This document shows, in pieces, positions 1-8,189 of a stretch of DNA of 19,114 nucleotides. Source of the DNA: Methanobacteriota archaeon (GTDB lineage Archaea > Thermoplasmatota > Poseidoniia > Poseidoniales > Thalassarchaeaceae). The stretch's first letter is position 1. The number at the start of each line of letters is the position of its first letter. The position numbers and the translations under genes were made by a program. The notes beneath the pieces are model-generated. The model was not told the DNA's origin and made no database searches. It saw only the letters and a program-made list of their open reading frames with translations. The DNA is taken from positions 6,596-25,709 of the forward strand of contig PBWO01000005.1 of NCBI GenBank assembly GCA_002727275.1, in the 5' to 3' direction.

Positions 1-16
1 GTCATGATATCATGAC
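1..16. repeat. Perfect 16-base palindrome at the window edge
   Basis: GTCATGATATCATGAC equals its own reverse complement and contains TCATGA twice. It lies inside the acyltransferase reading frame, where it encodes His-Asp-Ile-Met. It may extend beyond the window, so its full size is unknown. No function can be assigned. It could be chance, or a sign of the contig or window boundary. Confidence 0.6.
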
Positions 17-1196
17 CATGCCAGTGATTGGCTGGCTGACTCGTAGAATGGGTTCTCAACCGGTAATTAGGAAGGCAGAGATTGAAGGCGGTTTTGCAGA
101 CAAGGAATTAGCCAAGAAAATCAATCAAAGAAGCATGCTGACGATGGCCAACTGCATCGCATCAGGCCACGCAGCCATTGTCATGCCAGAAGGAAAGTCG
201 CACCAGGACTCGCATCTGCACGCCCTGCGAACCGGCCCTCTGAGATTCACCTTGAATGCAGCCAGCATAGCACATCATCGGGGCTTGGACATCCCAATGA
301 TTCAGCCTGTCGGACTTCACTACAGATGTCATCACTGGTTCAGGACGGATATCTACGTCGAGTTCGGAGAGCCCCTACCCATCCCTCTTGTTGGAGATGA
401 GGAGACTCACCGGAGAATAGCTGAGGGTGAATGGATAGAACCACCAGCAGAGAATGTAATCCCCCTCAAGGAGGAGCTGTACAAAAAACTCGCACCCATC
501 ACTCCGGACGCGCCGGATTGGGAGACATACAGAGCCTGGCACATCCTAGGCCACCGTCAAGCAATTCAAGATGGAAAGAGTTTGAACTCCTACAAAGAAG
601 AAGTCCTCGCTGCTCGTGAAGTCAGGAACTCCACAGTTCCCGACTCAGTGTTGGATACTGCAAGCGAAGCCGCACAAATCCTACACTCAAATGATCTAGA
701 TGCGCGCAGCCTGAACCCTGAGGGCAAAATAAGGGAAGAAACCTCAGTTGCCCCCGCTCTTCTAGGTGTCCTAATGATGGCACTAGCTTCACCAATCTCG
801 ATTCCATCGACCGGATTACAGGCGCTAGTAGGATGGTACGCCGGCAACCACTCCGACGAGGGAATCGATGCTAGAACAACTCACCACATGATTGGGGCAA
901 TACTCTCGCCCCTCATAATGTGGCCAATTATCTCTTTAATTGCGGGATTTTTCGTCTTCGGATTTCACCCAGTGTTGCTGATATTGGTTTTCCTCTCTCT
1001 TCCTATCGTGAAGACTTTGCCCCCAAGTCTAGCAGACATCTATCATTTCTTCAATTTGGTTTTCTTGAAAGGCTATGATTTATGGGTCGATTATGGCGAC
1101 TCTAAGCGAAGAAATTCTTTGGCCAAATCAGACCATGGCAGAAAGCTGGAGAATTTAATCAAACAGATCGATTCTGAACTCGTCGTTCTCAAATAG
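3..1196 (+). CDS. PlsC-type (LPLAT/GPAT-like) acyltransferase, 5' end cut off by window
   Basis: Likely transfers an acyl chain to a glycerol-phosphate or lysophospholipid at the membrane. The frame is open to the window edge, so the ATG at 12 is probably internal and the catalytic HX4D block lies upstream. Numbering from that ATG, residues 4-20 (PVIGWLTRRMGSQPVIR) match the segment that follows block I in this superfamily. Residues 58-75 carry the substrate-binding block III (PEGKSH...LRTG), and 94-101 (IPMIQPVG) fit block IV. A soluble linker follows, then hydrophobic spans at about 248-275 and 295-335, as in large membrane-bound GPAT/DHAPAT-like relatives, and a basic C-terminal tail. The next gene starts 21 bases downstream on the same strand, suggesting cotranscription. 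The family is well supported. The acyl acceptor is not known, and with the histidine outside the window activity cannot be confirmed. Confidence 0.8.
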   Translation, partial: HDIMTMPVIGWLTRRMGSQPVIRKAEIEGGFADKELAKKINQRSMLTMANCIASGHAAIVMPEGKSHQDSHLHALRTGPLRFTLNAASIAHHRGLDIPMIQPVGLHYRCHHWFRTDIYVEFGEPLPIPLVGDEETHRRIAEGEWIEPPAENVIPLKEELYKKLAPITPDAPDWETYRAWHILGHRQAIQDGKSLNSYKEEVLAAREVRNSTVPDSVLDTASEAAQILHSNDLDARSLNPEGKIREETSVAPALLGVLMMALASPISIPSTGLQALVGWYAGNHSDEGIDARTTHHMIGAILSPLIMWPIISLIAGFFVFGFHPVLLILVFLSLPIVKTLPPSLADIYHFFNLVFLKGYDLWVDYGDSKRRNSLAKSDHGRKLENLIKQIDSELVVLK

Positions 1197-1217
1197 GTCG
1201 GTCTGCTCGTAATTGAC

Positions 1218-1853
1218 ATGAACTCGCGCGAGGCCACCGATTCAATTAGAGATTGGTTGAACAGCGAGCGCTTGGAAGCGAAGGAAGTCTCGGACAATCA
1301 AGCCTTACTGCACCTACACGTGAGATATCCTCCAACCAAGCAAGGACACGTGTTCAACGTGGTCATCCCAAAGAACAGGAATCTAGTTCTGATTTATACA
1401 GTCACAAGAGTAGATGAGGGCCAGCAGAATCAGATGTCTGACCATTCTAGAAACGCCTCTGATGAATGGGAAAGCTGGCTTCATGAGACGAGAATCCACC
1501 TTACTCAAGCGGATTTGGATTGGGTGCTTCATGTAGGCAAGAAGAGCAACGACATCCCCGGCCCACTACAGGCATTCAACCTCTCTCGCCCAATATGGTT
1601 CGACGGCCTTACTCAGAACGAATTTATGCACACAATGCGCCATCTTTGGCTTACCAAGTTGGCTTTGATTCACAAAATAAAATTTTGTTACGGGCCGGGA
1701 ATTGGTAAGCCTGGCCCTGTCGATGACTGGATTTCGAAGAAGACCCAAACTCAGGGCGGAAGGCGTCCGGAAACCCAAGAGGAACCGTCGACAATAGACA
1801 CCGATGAGACAGGCGGTTTTGGCGAAGAATTTGATCCCTCTGAATGGGTCTGA
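1218..1853 (+). CDS. Hypothetical protein, resembles archaeal DUF2299 family
   Basis: A soluble protein of 211 residues without signal peptide or TM segment. Residues 1-155 look like the archaeal DUF2299 type: an N-terminal amphipathic helix (IRDWLNSERLEAKE), paired beta strands (LLHLHVRYPP, HVFNVVIPK, LVLIYTVTRV), then a helix and strand with WESWLHETRIHLTQADLDWVLH and a final hydrophobic helix rich in Leu and Trp (TMRHLWLTKLALIHKIKF). From about residue 165 the chain is low in hydrophobics, Gly/Thr/Glu-rich and probably disordered. The family match is from memory of its pattern, so it is tentative. Function is unknown. It follows the acyltransferase by 21 bases and is probably read from the same transcript. 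The ATG at 1218 is the first in-frame ATG; no strong ribosome binding site is visible before it. Confidence 0.75.
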   Translation: MNSREATDSIRDWLNSERLEAKEVSDNQALLHLHVRYPPTKQGHVFNVVIPKNRNLVLIYTVTRVDEGQQNQMSDHSRNASDEWESWLHETRIHLTQADLDWVLHVGKKSNDIPGPLQAFNLSRPIWFDGLTQNEFMHTMRHLWLTKLALIHKIKFCYGPGIGKPGPVDDWISKKTQTQGGRRPETQEEPSTIDTDETGGFGEEFDPSEWV

Positions 1854-1900
1854 ACCTTTCTAACTCCCACACGCGCGCGAGTGACCGTTAGGGGTTGAGG

Positions 1901-1952
1901 TTAAGTATCCTTGAATACGGAACAAACTCGTTACAGCAGTAGTGCTGGAGGG
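1901..1952 (+). promoter_or_regulatory. Candidate TATA box and Shine-Dalgarno for the surface protein gene
   Basis: TTAAGTAT at 1901-1908 is a plausible archaeal TATA element; a transcript starting about 25 bases later would have a leader near 30 bases. GGAGGG at 1947-1952 sits six bases before the ATG at 1959 and is a strong ribosome binding site. It decides the start in favour of that ATG over an in-frame TTG at 1911. The TATA call is weak and the ribosome binding site is good. Confidence 0.5.
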
Positions 1953-1958
1953 TTAGAA

Positions 1959-4900
1959 ATGGAAACTGGAAAGATGAGAAGCAGTGTGTCAATGGTTCTT
2001 CTAATGCTGATGAGTATTTTCGCAGCAATGGATATCCCCGAGGCCGAGGCCAGTGAAGTGGTCTTGACCGACGCGATACAGATCGTCAATTGTGGCACGG
2101 CTAACGACCGAATGGTCGCTACCGATGCAGACTCAATGGGCAATGTTCACTTCGTTTGGAGTCGTAACACCCAACACCTTTGGTATCAGATGCATGATCC
2201 AAGAGGTGAGGTCCTAATCGCTGAGACTCAGCTATCTAACCCTGGGGCCCACCGTGCTTGGCATCCTGATATTGCTGTAGACAGCGAAGACAAGGTCCAC
2301 ATTACCTGGACCGACAAGGCATCTCAGTGGACAATCCAATACACCCTGGTAGATCCATCTCAGGACGACCAGAACGGCGACTCTGCCATAGATAACGTGA
2401 TTTCACTAATCGACGACTTCGAAGTATCTGTCCATACTCAGAATCGAGACTGGCCCGCTATCGACACAGATTCCGAGAACAATGCACACATAGTCTGGGA
2501 GGATTCCTTTGAACCCCTTGAGAAGTTCTATCAACAACCCCAGATTTACTACTCGATGATTCAGCCAGACCTAGTCTCTAGAGAAGCCCTCGTGGCAATT
2601 GATGAGACTCTACTGACCCCAATCATTGGCCATAAGGGCCACCCAGACATTGCAGTAGATTTAGACGACTTTGTTCAGATTGTTTGGGATGATACCCGTG
2701 GTGGTAAGGTGGAGATGGTAGCACCAATCGACACTTCCGGTTCAATGAATGCAGAATGGGCTGACATGTGTGTCGTATTCTATGGAGGCTACTTCGTTAG
2801 TGGCGGATACTTTGAGGGACTCAAGCCAATGCTACTCGAGGCTAACATGACAGTTTACGAGACCTTGTATGCTCTCAGTGGTAACTGGCCCGGCGCGGCC
2901 ACTAGTGGCAATTGTGCAGCAGCTTACCAGACAGGAGGATCCGGCAGCCAAGGACCGAGAACCACTCCGTTGGGTATAGCACCGGGCGATGATTCGGGAG
3001 GAATCAGATATCTAACCGAGGTTGTATACAACAACGGCGCAGTAAACCTACCACAAGACGGAGGATACTACAGCGAGTTTTGGGGCCCGGCTTCGACTTG
3101 GGCTTGCCTGTCTTGGAAGGACTCAGCGGGTGGAGTTCCAGGAAACCCCCCAACCCAACTTGACCACAAGTGGAACCCAAATGCTACCAAGATCATCATC
3201 CCAATTTCTGATGAGGGGCCTTACGGAGGCGATCCTTCTCAACAGTCTGATGATACACAAAGCATCAATGAGGCCCACGATGCCTGCGTCGAGGCTGGAA
3301 TAATTCCTGTACCACTACTGGCAGCAGGCTTCGGCACCGGCTCCTCAGATGTTGGCTCGCACATGATGGACCTAGCACAATGCCCGAATGGATTCGTTAG
3401 CCTGAATACTAGAACATGCCCTGGCTCAAGCCTCAGACTAACTGATGCAGAGGGCCAGATGTACAGTTTCCCGACTAGCTCCTCCAATTCCGCAGAGCTC
3501 CAACTTATGGTCGAGGCCATGGTCTATCTATCCACAAACAATTCAAGAGAAATTTACATGACAATCCTTGACCCTCTATCTCTGGTAGAAAACCCTCCCC
3601 CAGGTTGGCAGTTTGGAGACTCAGGTACGCGCATTACAGGCAACACATACACTGAGGATCTTGGACCTTCAATCGACGGCCTTGGCTATGGCCATCTAGT
3701 AGTAGTCAATGATACTAGACTGACACTAAACGACGCCTACAGTCTACATCCGGCCATAGCCGTAGACAACTCCGGCAATACCCACGTCGCTTGGATGGAC
3801 GGCCGTGCATATGGTTTTGACATCGATGTGAATTACGAGATTTACTACTCTCGATTAAGATTGAGAGGGGCCGGCGAGTGGAATGGGGCTCCAGACGGAC
3901 TACCATCTTACGGAATCAAGCAGATCGTAGACTCCGCAATATCTGATGTCGAGGGTCTTGAATCAGTATCTCCTGATCGCCCCTTCGCACCCAATTCTCA
4001 CATGCCATCGATTTTCACCGATTCATTCGACAATGTGCACCTCGCATGGATTGACAATTACAATGAGACTCAGGGTGAGACATTGGTATACACTCGCCTC
4101 AATCACACCAATGATGACTACCCCAGTGGATTCCCTCTCAATTCACTTGCTGCTGGAATATTGGAGCCATGGGAAGTAGTTCCAATTACCGAGTGGCAAT
4201 CAGATAAACTCGGACCCAACTCTCCCGCGGTGCCAGACTTAGGGCAGCCACCAGCCTTCGCCAACGACCTAGGTAGTGGGGCACACGTCGCCTGGTCTGA
4301 TACCAACAAGTGTAACGATGTTAGCAATGGCGGCACCTACACTCTGTGTTATGTTCATGTTCTAACCGGTCTAGTCGAGGTCTCTCTAACCGAGACTGAG
4401 ACCTACTATCATACAATCGAACCAGGAGAACAGACCCTGTACAATCTAACTATCTCCAATCCAACACCCGGGCCTGCTGAATTAGTCTCAGATACTTTCA
4501 CTGTTACTATGGAAGGAGTGCCAAACAATTGGACTGCGACACTGTATTTCACAACAAACAACACCCCAATCTTTGACTCAACCCCCGTTTTCCTACGAGG
4601 AGGGGACGTGGTCCCGATGTACATGCGAGTTAGAGCTCCGTCTATCTATCAGGCCCATGCCGATGAATTAGCAACCATCACTGTGACAGCCGTGTCTTAC
4701 AAGGATCCGGCTATCAGAGATGAGAGATTCACTGTCACTCTGATGGACGTAGTTCATGGTATAGATTTAGACACCAGCCACTATCAAGTAGATGTCGAGC
4801 AATGTGAATCTGCTTACTTCTCGATTACCGTGACGAATACGGGCAATGTGTACGATACATTCGCATTCTACGATCCATCGGAGTTAGAGGGGCAGGTCGA

Positions 4901-7064
4901 ATGGGCATTACCATTCGGTTGGGGCCTCAACTTCCCTCTATCGGTATCACTTGATCCAGGTCAGTCAGTAACCCGTAATCTACAGGTCTCCATTCCAACC
5001 TCTCAGGAGCCCGGAACGTTCGTGATTTACCTAAAGGGCTGGTCTACTGGGGAGCCTGTACTATCTATCGATCAAGGCACATTCGATGTACTTGAACTCT
5101 GGATCAATGTCTCCATCAAGAGCACCGGTAACATTGTCTTCAACATGGGCGAGCAAACTAAGCATGTGTTGCCTGGAGATTGCTCAGAGTTTGAAATTGC
5201 GGTAACCAAACACTTCACTCCGGGCTATCTGATTTTCACTACCCCAGGAGGACCTGAAGAAAGACCCCCTGAGATTTCTGAGGAGACTTGGAGACTAGAT
5301 CATTGGACTGTAGATTTAGACTTTGAAGGAGCTCCAGGAGGTAACGCCGTCCCTGATAATGCACCTAGATATTGGTCGTTGGTTGATACTCCAATCAATG
5401 TCACTGCAATTATGTGTGCACCGTACAACGCTACTGCAGGCTTGGGCGAATCAGTCACCGTCAAGGCCCATCTCGAAGGAGCGACTAGGGTCAGAGACTC
5501 GGTTGTTCTGTTGACCAATGTCGTCCAGAGATATGACCTAGAAGCCACAGTACCAGAGACCATACTTTCCTTGTATCCCGGTCAAACCTACCAGCTGGAC
5601 ACTATGATAGAAAATGTAGGCAACGGCGCGGATAGGTACGACATCTCGGTGAATTCTATTACCGATTCTATGGGCTTATCACAAGTATGGGACATCGAAA
5701 TTCCCAGAGTTCTATTTGAAGAATTAGATCGAGATGAATCCCAGACAATTCCGATTCATATCTCGGTTCCTGAGATGACCCATGCTGGTCAATACACCGT
5801 TATCCTCGATGTACTTAGTGAGGAGCCCTATGAAGGCACCAAGGTTAGAGACAACATTATCTTGCAAATTGAAATCATAGAATTCCATGATATGAGAATC
5901 GAAGTTGATCCAATGGTCGAGAGCAAAATAAAGACCACTGCTCCAGGTAGGACTGTTCGATTCATTATGAACATCACCAACTTTGGAAATGTCCCTGACC
6001 AACCAACTCTGCACAACTACACTCAACAGATTGGAGCCTCCAACACAATGGTATGGAACACCGCTCCTTCGATGTCGCCACTACTGACCAATTGGGTTGT
6101 ATCCTATGCTCTATTGGAGGACTTTGATACAGAATATCCGATTGAGATGCCCTGCATCGGTCAAACCGGTGAAGACGCTCTGACCCTCGGTCAACCCGAG
6201 CCCACTGAGGGATGCTTCAAGTCGGCCAGCACCAATGCCATTACACTCCCTGTGATGGAACCGTACACAACACTGCAAGTTGTTGTAATCATAGACATTG
6301 ATCCTGCGGCTCAACTTTCTAATCGAGAGATTGGCATCAAGGTCATGTCAGAACACGGCTCTTCTGTAGCAGACGGCGATCACGATGAGACGGAAATTTG
6401 GGATGACTCTTGCACTCTCGATGAGAACAAGGACGGTATTCCCGACAACTTCCGTCCAAACTGCGATACAAACGAGCAGATAGTTGAACTCAGATTGAGA
6501 GCACCAGATTTGCGCATTTTGGATGTGCATGTGGAAAGATACACAGGTGACGTAGGGGAAATGCTCTCTGTCAATGTGCAGGTAGTGAACGAAGGAAACG
6601 CCCACGCTACCGATGTGAACATCATATTGTGTGCAGATCAAACAGAGTCCGACATTGAGAAGAATGGGTGCGAAGAGGAGAATATTGTATACAGGCAGAT
6701 TGTTCAAGCCATTATGCCATCAGACGACGAAGATCCTCCTCAAATCGCTCTTCTTTACATGGTCGAAGCGGGAAGGCATGACGTAGTCGTAGTAATCGAT
6801 CCAGACAATGTAATCGTCGAGACCGATGAGGGCAATAACGTGCAAAGAGTCTCCAAGAAGATGGGCTCGAACCTAGGCGCACTTGATGTCGGCATCGAGA
6901 TTATTGCACAATTTACAGTGCCTACTCTAATTGTAGGAGCCACTCTAGCATTGCTTGGAGTAGTGGCCGTAGTTATGAGAGGACGCAGAGAGGAGGCGAA
7001 GCTACGCTACGCAGAGAAGACGAGTATGCTCTCCAACCTAGATGATGAAGACCTAGTCTTTTGA
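1959..7064 (+). CDS. Giant TM-anchored surface protein: propeller with inserted VWA, Ig-like repeats, CARDB
   Basis: 1701 residues from the ATG backed by GGAGGG. Residues 1-33 form a signal peptide (hydrophobic SMVLLMLMSIFAAM, likely cleavage near AEA-S). Seven repeats with the pattern D-S-x-x-N-x-H-x-x-W-x-D lie near 57, 108, 170, 233, 602, 688 and 769, most followed by a Tyr-rich strand, which suggests a seven-bladed beta-propeller. Between the fourth repeat and its closing strand sits a VWA-like domain (about 253-527) with the MIDAS motif DTSGS at 258-262 and a later Asp at 418 (IIIPISDEG). Residues 805-1480 are consecutive Ig/NEW3-like beta-sandwich units with N-x-G-N turns near 960, 1217 and 1340. 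A calcium-binding-type DENKDGIPD loop starts at 1488, and a CARDB-like domain covers 1518-1630. One TM helix (about 1648-1673) and a basic cytoplasmic tail end the protein. It probably binds a ligand or partner at the cell surface; the ligand is unknown. No enzyme motif is seen. Confidence 0.88.
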   Translation: METGKMRSSVSMVLLMLMSIFAAMDIPEAEASEVVLTDAIQIVNCGTANDRMVATDADSMGNVHFVWSRNTQHLWYQMHDPRGEVLIAETQLSNPGAHRAWHPDIAVDSEDKVHITWTDKASQWTIQYTLVDPSQDDQNGDSAIDNVISLIDDFEVSVHTQNRDWPAIDTDSENNAHIVWEDSFEPLEKFYQQPQIYYSMIQPDLVSREALVAIDETLLTPIIGHKGHPDIAVDLDDFVQIVWDDTRGGKVEMVAPIDTSGSMNAEWADMCVVFYGGYFVSGGYFEGLKPMLLEANMTVYETLYALSGNWPGAATSGNCAAAYQTGGSGSQGPRTTPLGIAPGDDSGGIRYLTEVVYNNGAVNLPQDGGYYSEFWGPASTWACLSWKDSAGGVPGNPPTQLDHKWNPNATKIIIPISDEGPYGGDPSQQSDDTQSINEAHDACVEAGIIPVPLLAAGFGTGSSDVGSHMMDLAQCPNGFVSLNTRTCPGSSLRLTDAEGQMYSFPTSSSNSAELQLMVEAMVYLSTNNSREIYMTILDPLSLVENPPPGWQFGDSGTRITGNTYTEDLGPSIDGLGYGHLVVVNDTRLTLNDAYSLHPAIAVDNSGNTHVAWMDGRAYGFDIDVNYEIYYSRLRLRGAGEWNGAPDGLPSYGIKQIVDSAISDVEGLESVSPDRPFAPNSHMPSIFTDSFDNVHLAWIDNYNETQGETLVYTRLNHTNDDYPSGFPLNSLAAGILEPWEVVPITEWQSDKLGPNSPAVPDLGQPPAFANDLGSGAHVAWSDTNKCNDVSNGGTYTLCYVHVLTGLVEVSLTETETYYHTIEPGEQTLYNLTISNPTPGPAELVSDTFTVTMEGVPNNWTATLYFTTNNTPIFDSTPVFLRGGDVVPMYMRVRAPSIYQAHADELATITVTAVSYKDPAIRDERFTVTLMDVVHGIDLDTSHYQVDVEQCESAYFSITVTNTGNVYDTFAFYDPSELEGQVEWALPFGWGLNFPLSVSLDPGQSVTRNLQVSIPTSQEPGTFVIYLKGWSTGEPVLSIDQGTFDVLELWINVSIKSTGNIVFNMGEQTKHVLPGDCSEFEIAVTKHFTPGYLIFTTPGGPEERPPEISEETWRLDHWTVDLDFEGAPGGNAVPDNAPRYWSLVDTPINVTAIMCAPYNATAGLGESVTVKAHLEGATRVRDSVVLLTNVVQRYDLEATVPETILSLYPGQTYQLDTMIENVGNGADRYDISVNSITDSMGLSQVWDIEIPRVLFEELDRDESQTIPIHISVPEMTHAGQYTVILDVLSEEPYEGTKVRDNIILQIEIIEFHDMRIEVDPMVESKIKTTAPGRTVRFIMNITNFGNVPDQPTLHNYTQQIGASNTMVWNTAPSMSPLLTNWVVSYALLEDFDTEYPIEMPCIGQTGEDALTLGQPEPTEGCFKSASTNAITLPVMEPYTTLQVVVIIDIDPAAQLSNREIGIKVMSEHGSSVADGDHDETEIWDDSCTLDENKDGIPDNFRPNCDTNEQIVELRLRAPDLRILDVHVERYTGDVGEMLSVNVQVVNEGNAHATDVNIILCADQTESDIEKNGCEEENIVYRQIVQAIMPSDDEDPPQIALLYMVEAGRHDVVVVIDPDNVIVETDEGNNVQRVSKKMGSNLGALDVGIEIIAQFTVPTLIVGATLALLGVVAVVMRGRREEAKLRYAEKTSMLSNLDDEDLVF

Positions 7065-7802
7065 TTACCGAGCCAGCCACCAAGGAAGGGGAGTCCCTTC
7101 CCTTGCTGCCACAAGGCTGCCTTGGCCAGATCCAAACTCTCGTAACAGACGCTCTCTGATTTCACCCATCATCTTCTCAGCATCATCCGATCTGATTCGC
7201 AATCCCTGTGAGAAAGCATCGAGGTCCAATGGCCTTCTTGGCTCATTCATCATGGCATGAGCCAACTGCCTCTCCTCATATGTCCCTGACTCCTCGGATA
7301 TACTCGGAGAGACTTTGCGCATGACTTGTTGATGAAGCGCAATTATGGCATCCCTACGTTCATCAATTTGTTCTAGGGCCATATCTAACTCAGACAACAT
7401 TCCCATGGCCTCTCCCATCGGTATCTTGCGACGCGTGCCGAGTCGATCAACCACACCATCCAACTCATCGGGTAGACGATTGGACAATCTCATGGGACCT
7501 CCAGGAGGCATTTTTCGATGCTCTGCCCTGAACAGATCTGGACCCAGATCCAAACGAAGGGAAAATGACTGATTGACTCTGTACATCTTTGCGGGTGGTC
7601 CACCCTTTTCTGACGGAACTTTCTCTGAATCAACGAATCCGGCTTCCTCTAGGACTTTGAGGTGTTTGACGACCGCTTGCTGGCTGACATCAAGCAATTC
7701 TGATAGTTGTAGAGAGTAATGTGGCTCCTTCACCAACTTCCGTAGAATCTGCCTACGAGTGGGGTTCTCTAGTATGGTGAGGGCCTCTTCAAAATCGACC
7801 AT
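7065..7802 (-). CDS. ArsR-type winged-helix transcriptional regulator
   Basis: 245 residues. The N-terminal 78 form a winged helix-turn-helix of ArsR type: FEEALTILENPTRRQILRKL is the usual first helix, residues 31-52 (LQLSELLDVSQQAVVKHLKVLE) hold the helix-turn-helix with the recognition helix at about 40-52, and 62-77 (PSEKGGPPAKMYRV) form the wing. No ArsR-like metal-binding cysteine pair is present; the protein has no cysteine, so sensing of thiophilic metals is unlikely. Residues 130-165 are helical and charged and may dimerise. It resembles the archaeal regulators grouped as predicted ArsR-family COG1777. The stop touches the stop of the surface protein gene with no base between them. 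An interrupted palindrome lies seven bases before its start, suggesting autoregulation. Target genes are unknown. Confidence 0.85.
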   Translation of the reverse strand: MVDFEEALTILENPTRRQILRKLVKEPHYSLQLSELLDVSQQAVVKHLKVLEEAGFVDSEKVPSEKGGPPAKMYRVNQSFSLRLDLGPDLFRAEHRKMPPGGPMRLSNRLPDELDGVVDRLGTRRKIPMGEAMGMLSELDMALEQIDERRDAIIALHQQVMRKVSPSISEESGTYEERQLAHAMMNEPRRPLDLDAFSQGLRIRSDDAEKMMGEIRERLLREFGSGQGSLVAAREGTPLPWWLAR

Positions 7803-7808
7803 ATACTT

Positions 7809-7856
7809 CCCAACCTGAGGTTGGGTAGTGGAGGCCTTCTAAAAACCCAACTTGAG
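7809..7856. promoter_or_regulatory. Candidate operator of the ArsR-type regulator
   Basis: At 7809-7825 lies CCCAACCT-G-AGGTTGGG, a perfect 8-base inverted repeat around one central base. CCCAACTTGAG at 7846-7856 repeats CCCAACCTGAG (7809-7819) with ten of eleven bases equal, 37 bases away. On the minus strand a TATA-like TTTTTAGA (7838-7845) falls between the two copies, and the palindrome covers the expected transcription start of the regulator gene. The arrangement fits an autoregulatory site read by a dimeric winged-helix protein. The binding is inferred. Confidence 0.5.
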
Positions 7857-7861
7857 CATAG

Positions 7862-7869
7862 AATAATAT
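7862..7869 (+). promoter_or_regulatory. TATA-like box of the small membrane protein gene
   Basis: AATAATAT is centred about 27 bases before the ATG at 7893, the spacing expected for a leaderless archaeal transcript. There is no Shine-Dalgarno before that ATG, which agrees with leaderless translation. Confidence 0.45.
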
Positions 7870-7892
7870 CATTTGAATCTACGAAACACATC

Positions 7893-8189
7893 ATGGGAGC
7901 GGCCAAGACTGTATTTCTGACGATTCTGACAATAGCAGGTATTCTGCTGATAGCTCTATCTTTCGCTGCTTCCTATGCAGATGAATATCTCAAAGAAAGG
8001 ATTACAGAAGATTGTGAAGACGAAGTCGGAACTATCGGCGAGTTAATCGGGGCCGATGAGGGACAGTGTCAAGATGCCCGTGACTTACGCGAGCAGGTTG
8101 CCTCCGTGGGCCGATCAATCGGCTTTATCGGAGCAGGGTGCATAGCCGCAACAACATTGTTCGTAGTACTTGGAAGAAGAGGCGACTAA
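7893..8189 (+). CDS. Small two-TM membrane protein of unknown function
   Basis: 98 residues from the ATG at 7893. A TTG 72 bases upstream is in frame, but it lies inside the palindrome and adds an untypical polar stretch, so the ATG is preferred; it also has a TATA-like box at leaderless distance. Residues 5-28 (TVFLTILTIAGILLIALSFAAS) and about 74-94 (SIGFIGAGCIAATTLFVVLG) are TM helices. The 45-residue loop between them is acidic and contains two cysteines (EDCEDE and GQCQDA) that could form a disulfide if it faces outward. The ending GRRGD is basic, consistent with both ends in the cytoplasm. The stop overlaps the stop of the opposing membrane protein gene. I do not recognise a family. Confidence 0.65.
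   Translation: MGAAKTVFLTILTIAGILLIALSFAASYADEYLKERITEDCEDEVGTIGELIGADEGQCQDARDLREQVASVGRSIGFIGAGCIAATTLFVVLGRRGD

Noticed and set aside
1911..1958. TTG start for the surface protein giving 16 extra residues
   Set aside because: The ATG at 1959 has GGAGGG six bases upstream and gives a normal signal peptide; the TTG has no such support.
6348..6707. Open frame of 119 codons on the minus strand inside the surface protein gene
   Set aside because: It lies opposite the calcium-loop and CARDB-like coding region and has no ribosome binding site or protein-like composition.
7821..7892. TTG start for the small two-TM protein giving 24 extra residues
   Set aside because: It lies within the palindrome and the extension is polar and untypical; the ATG at 7893 has a TATA-like box at leaderless distance.
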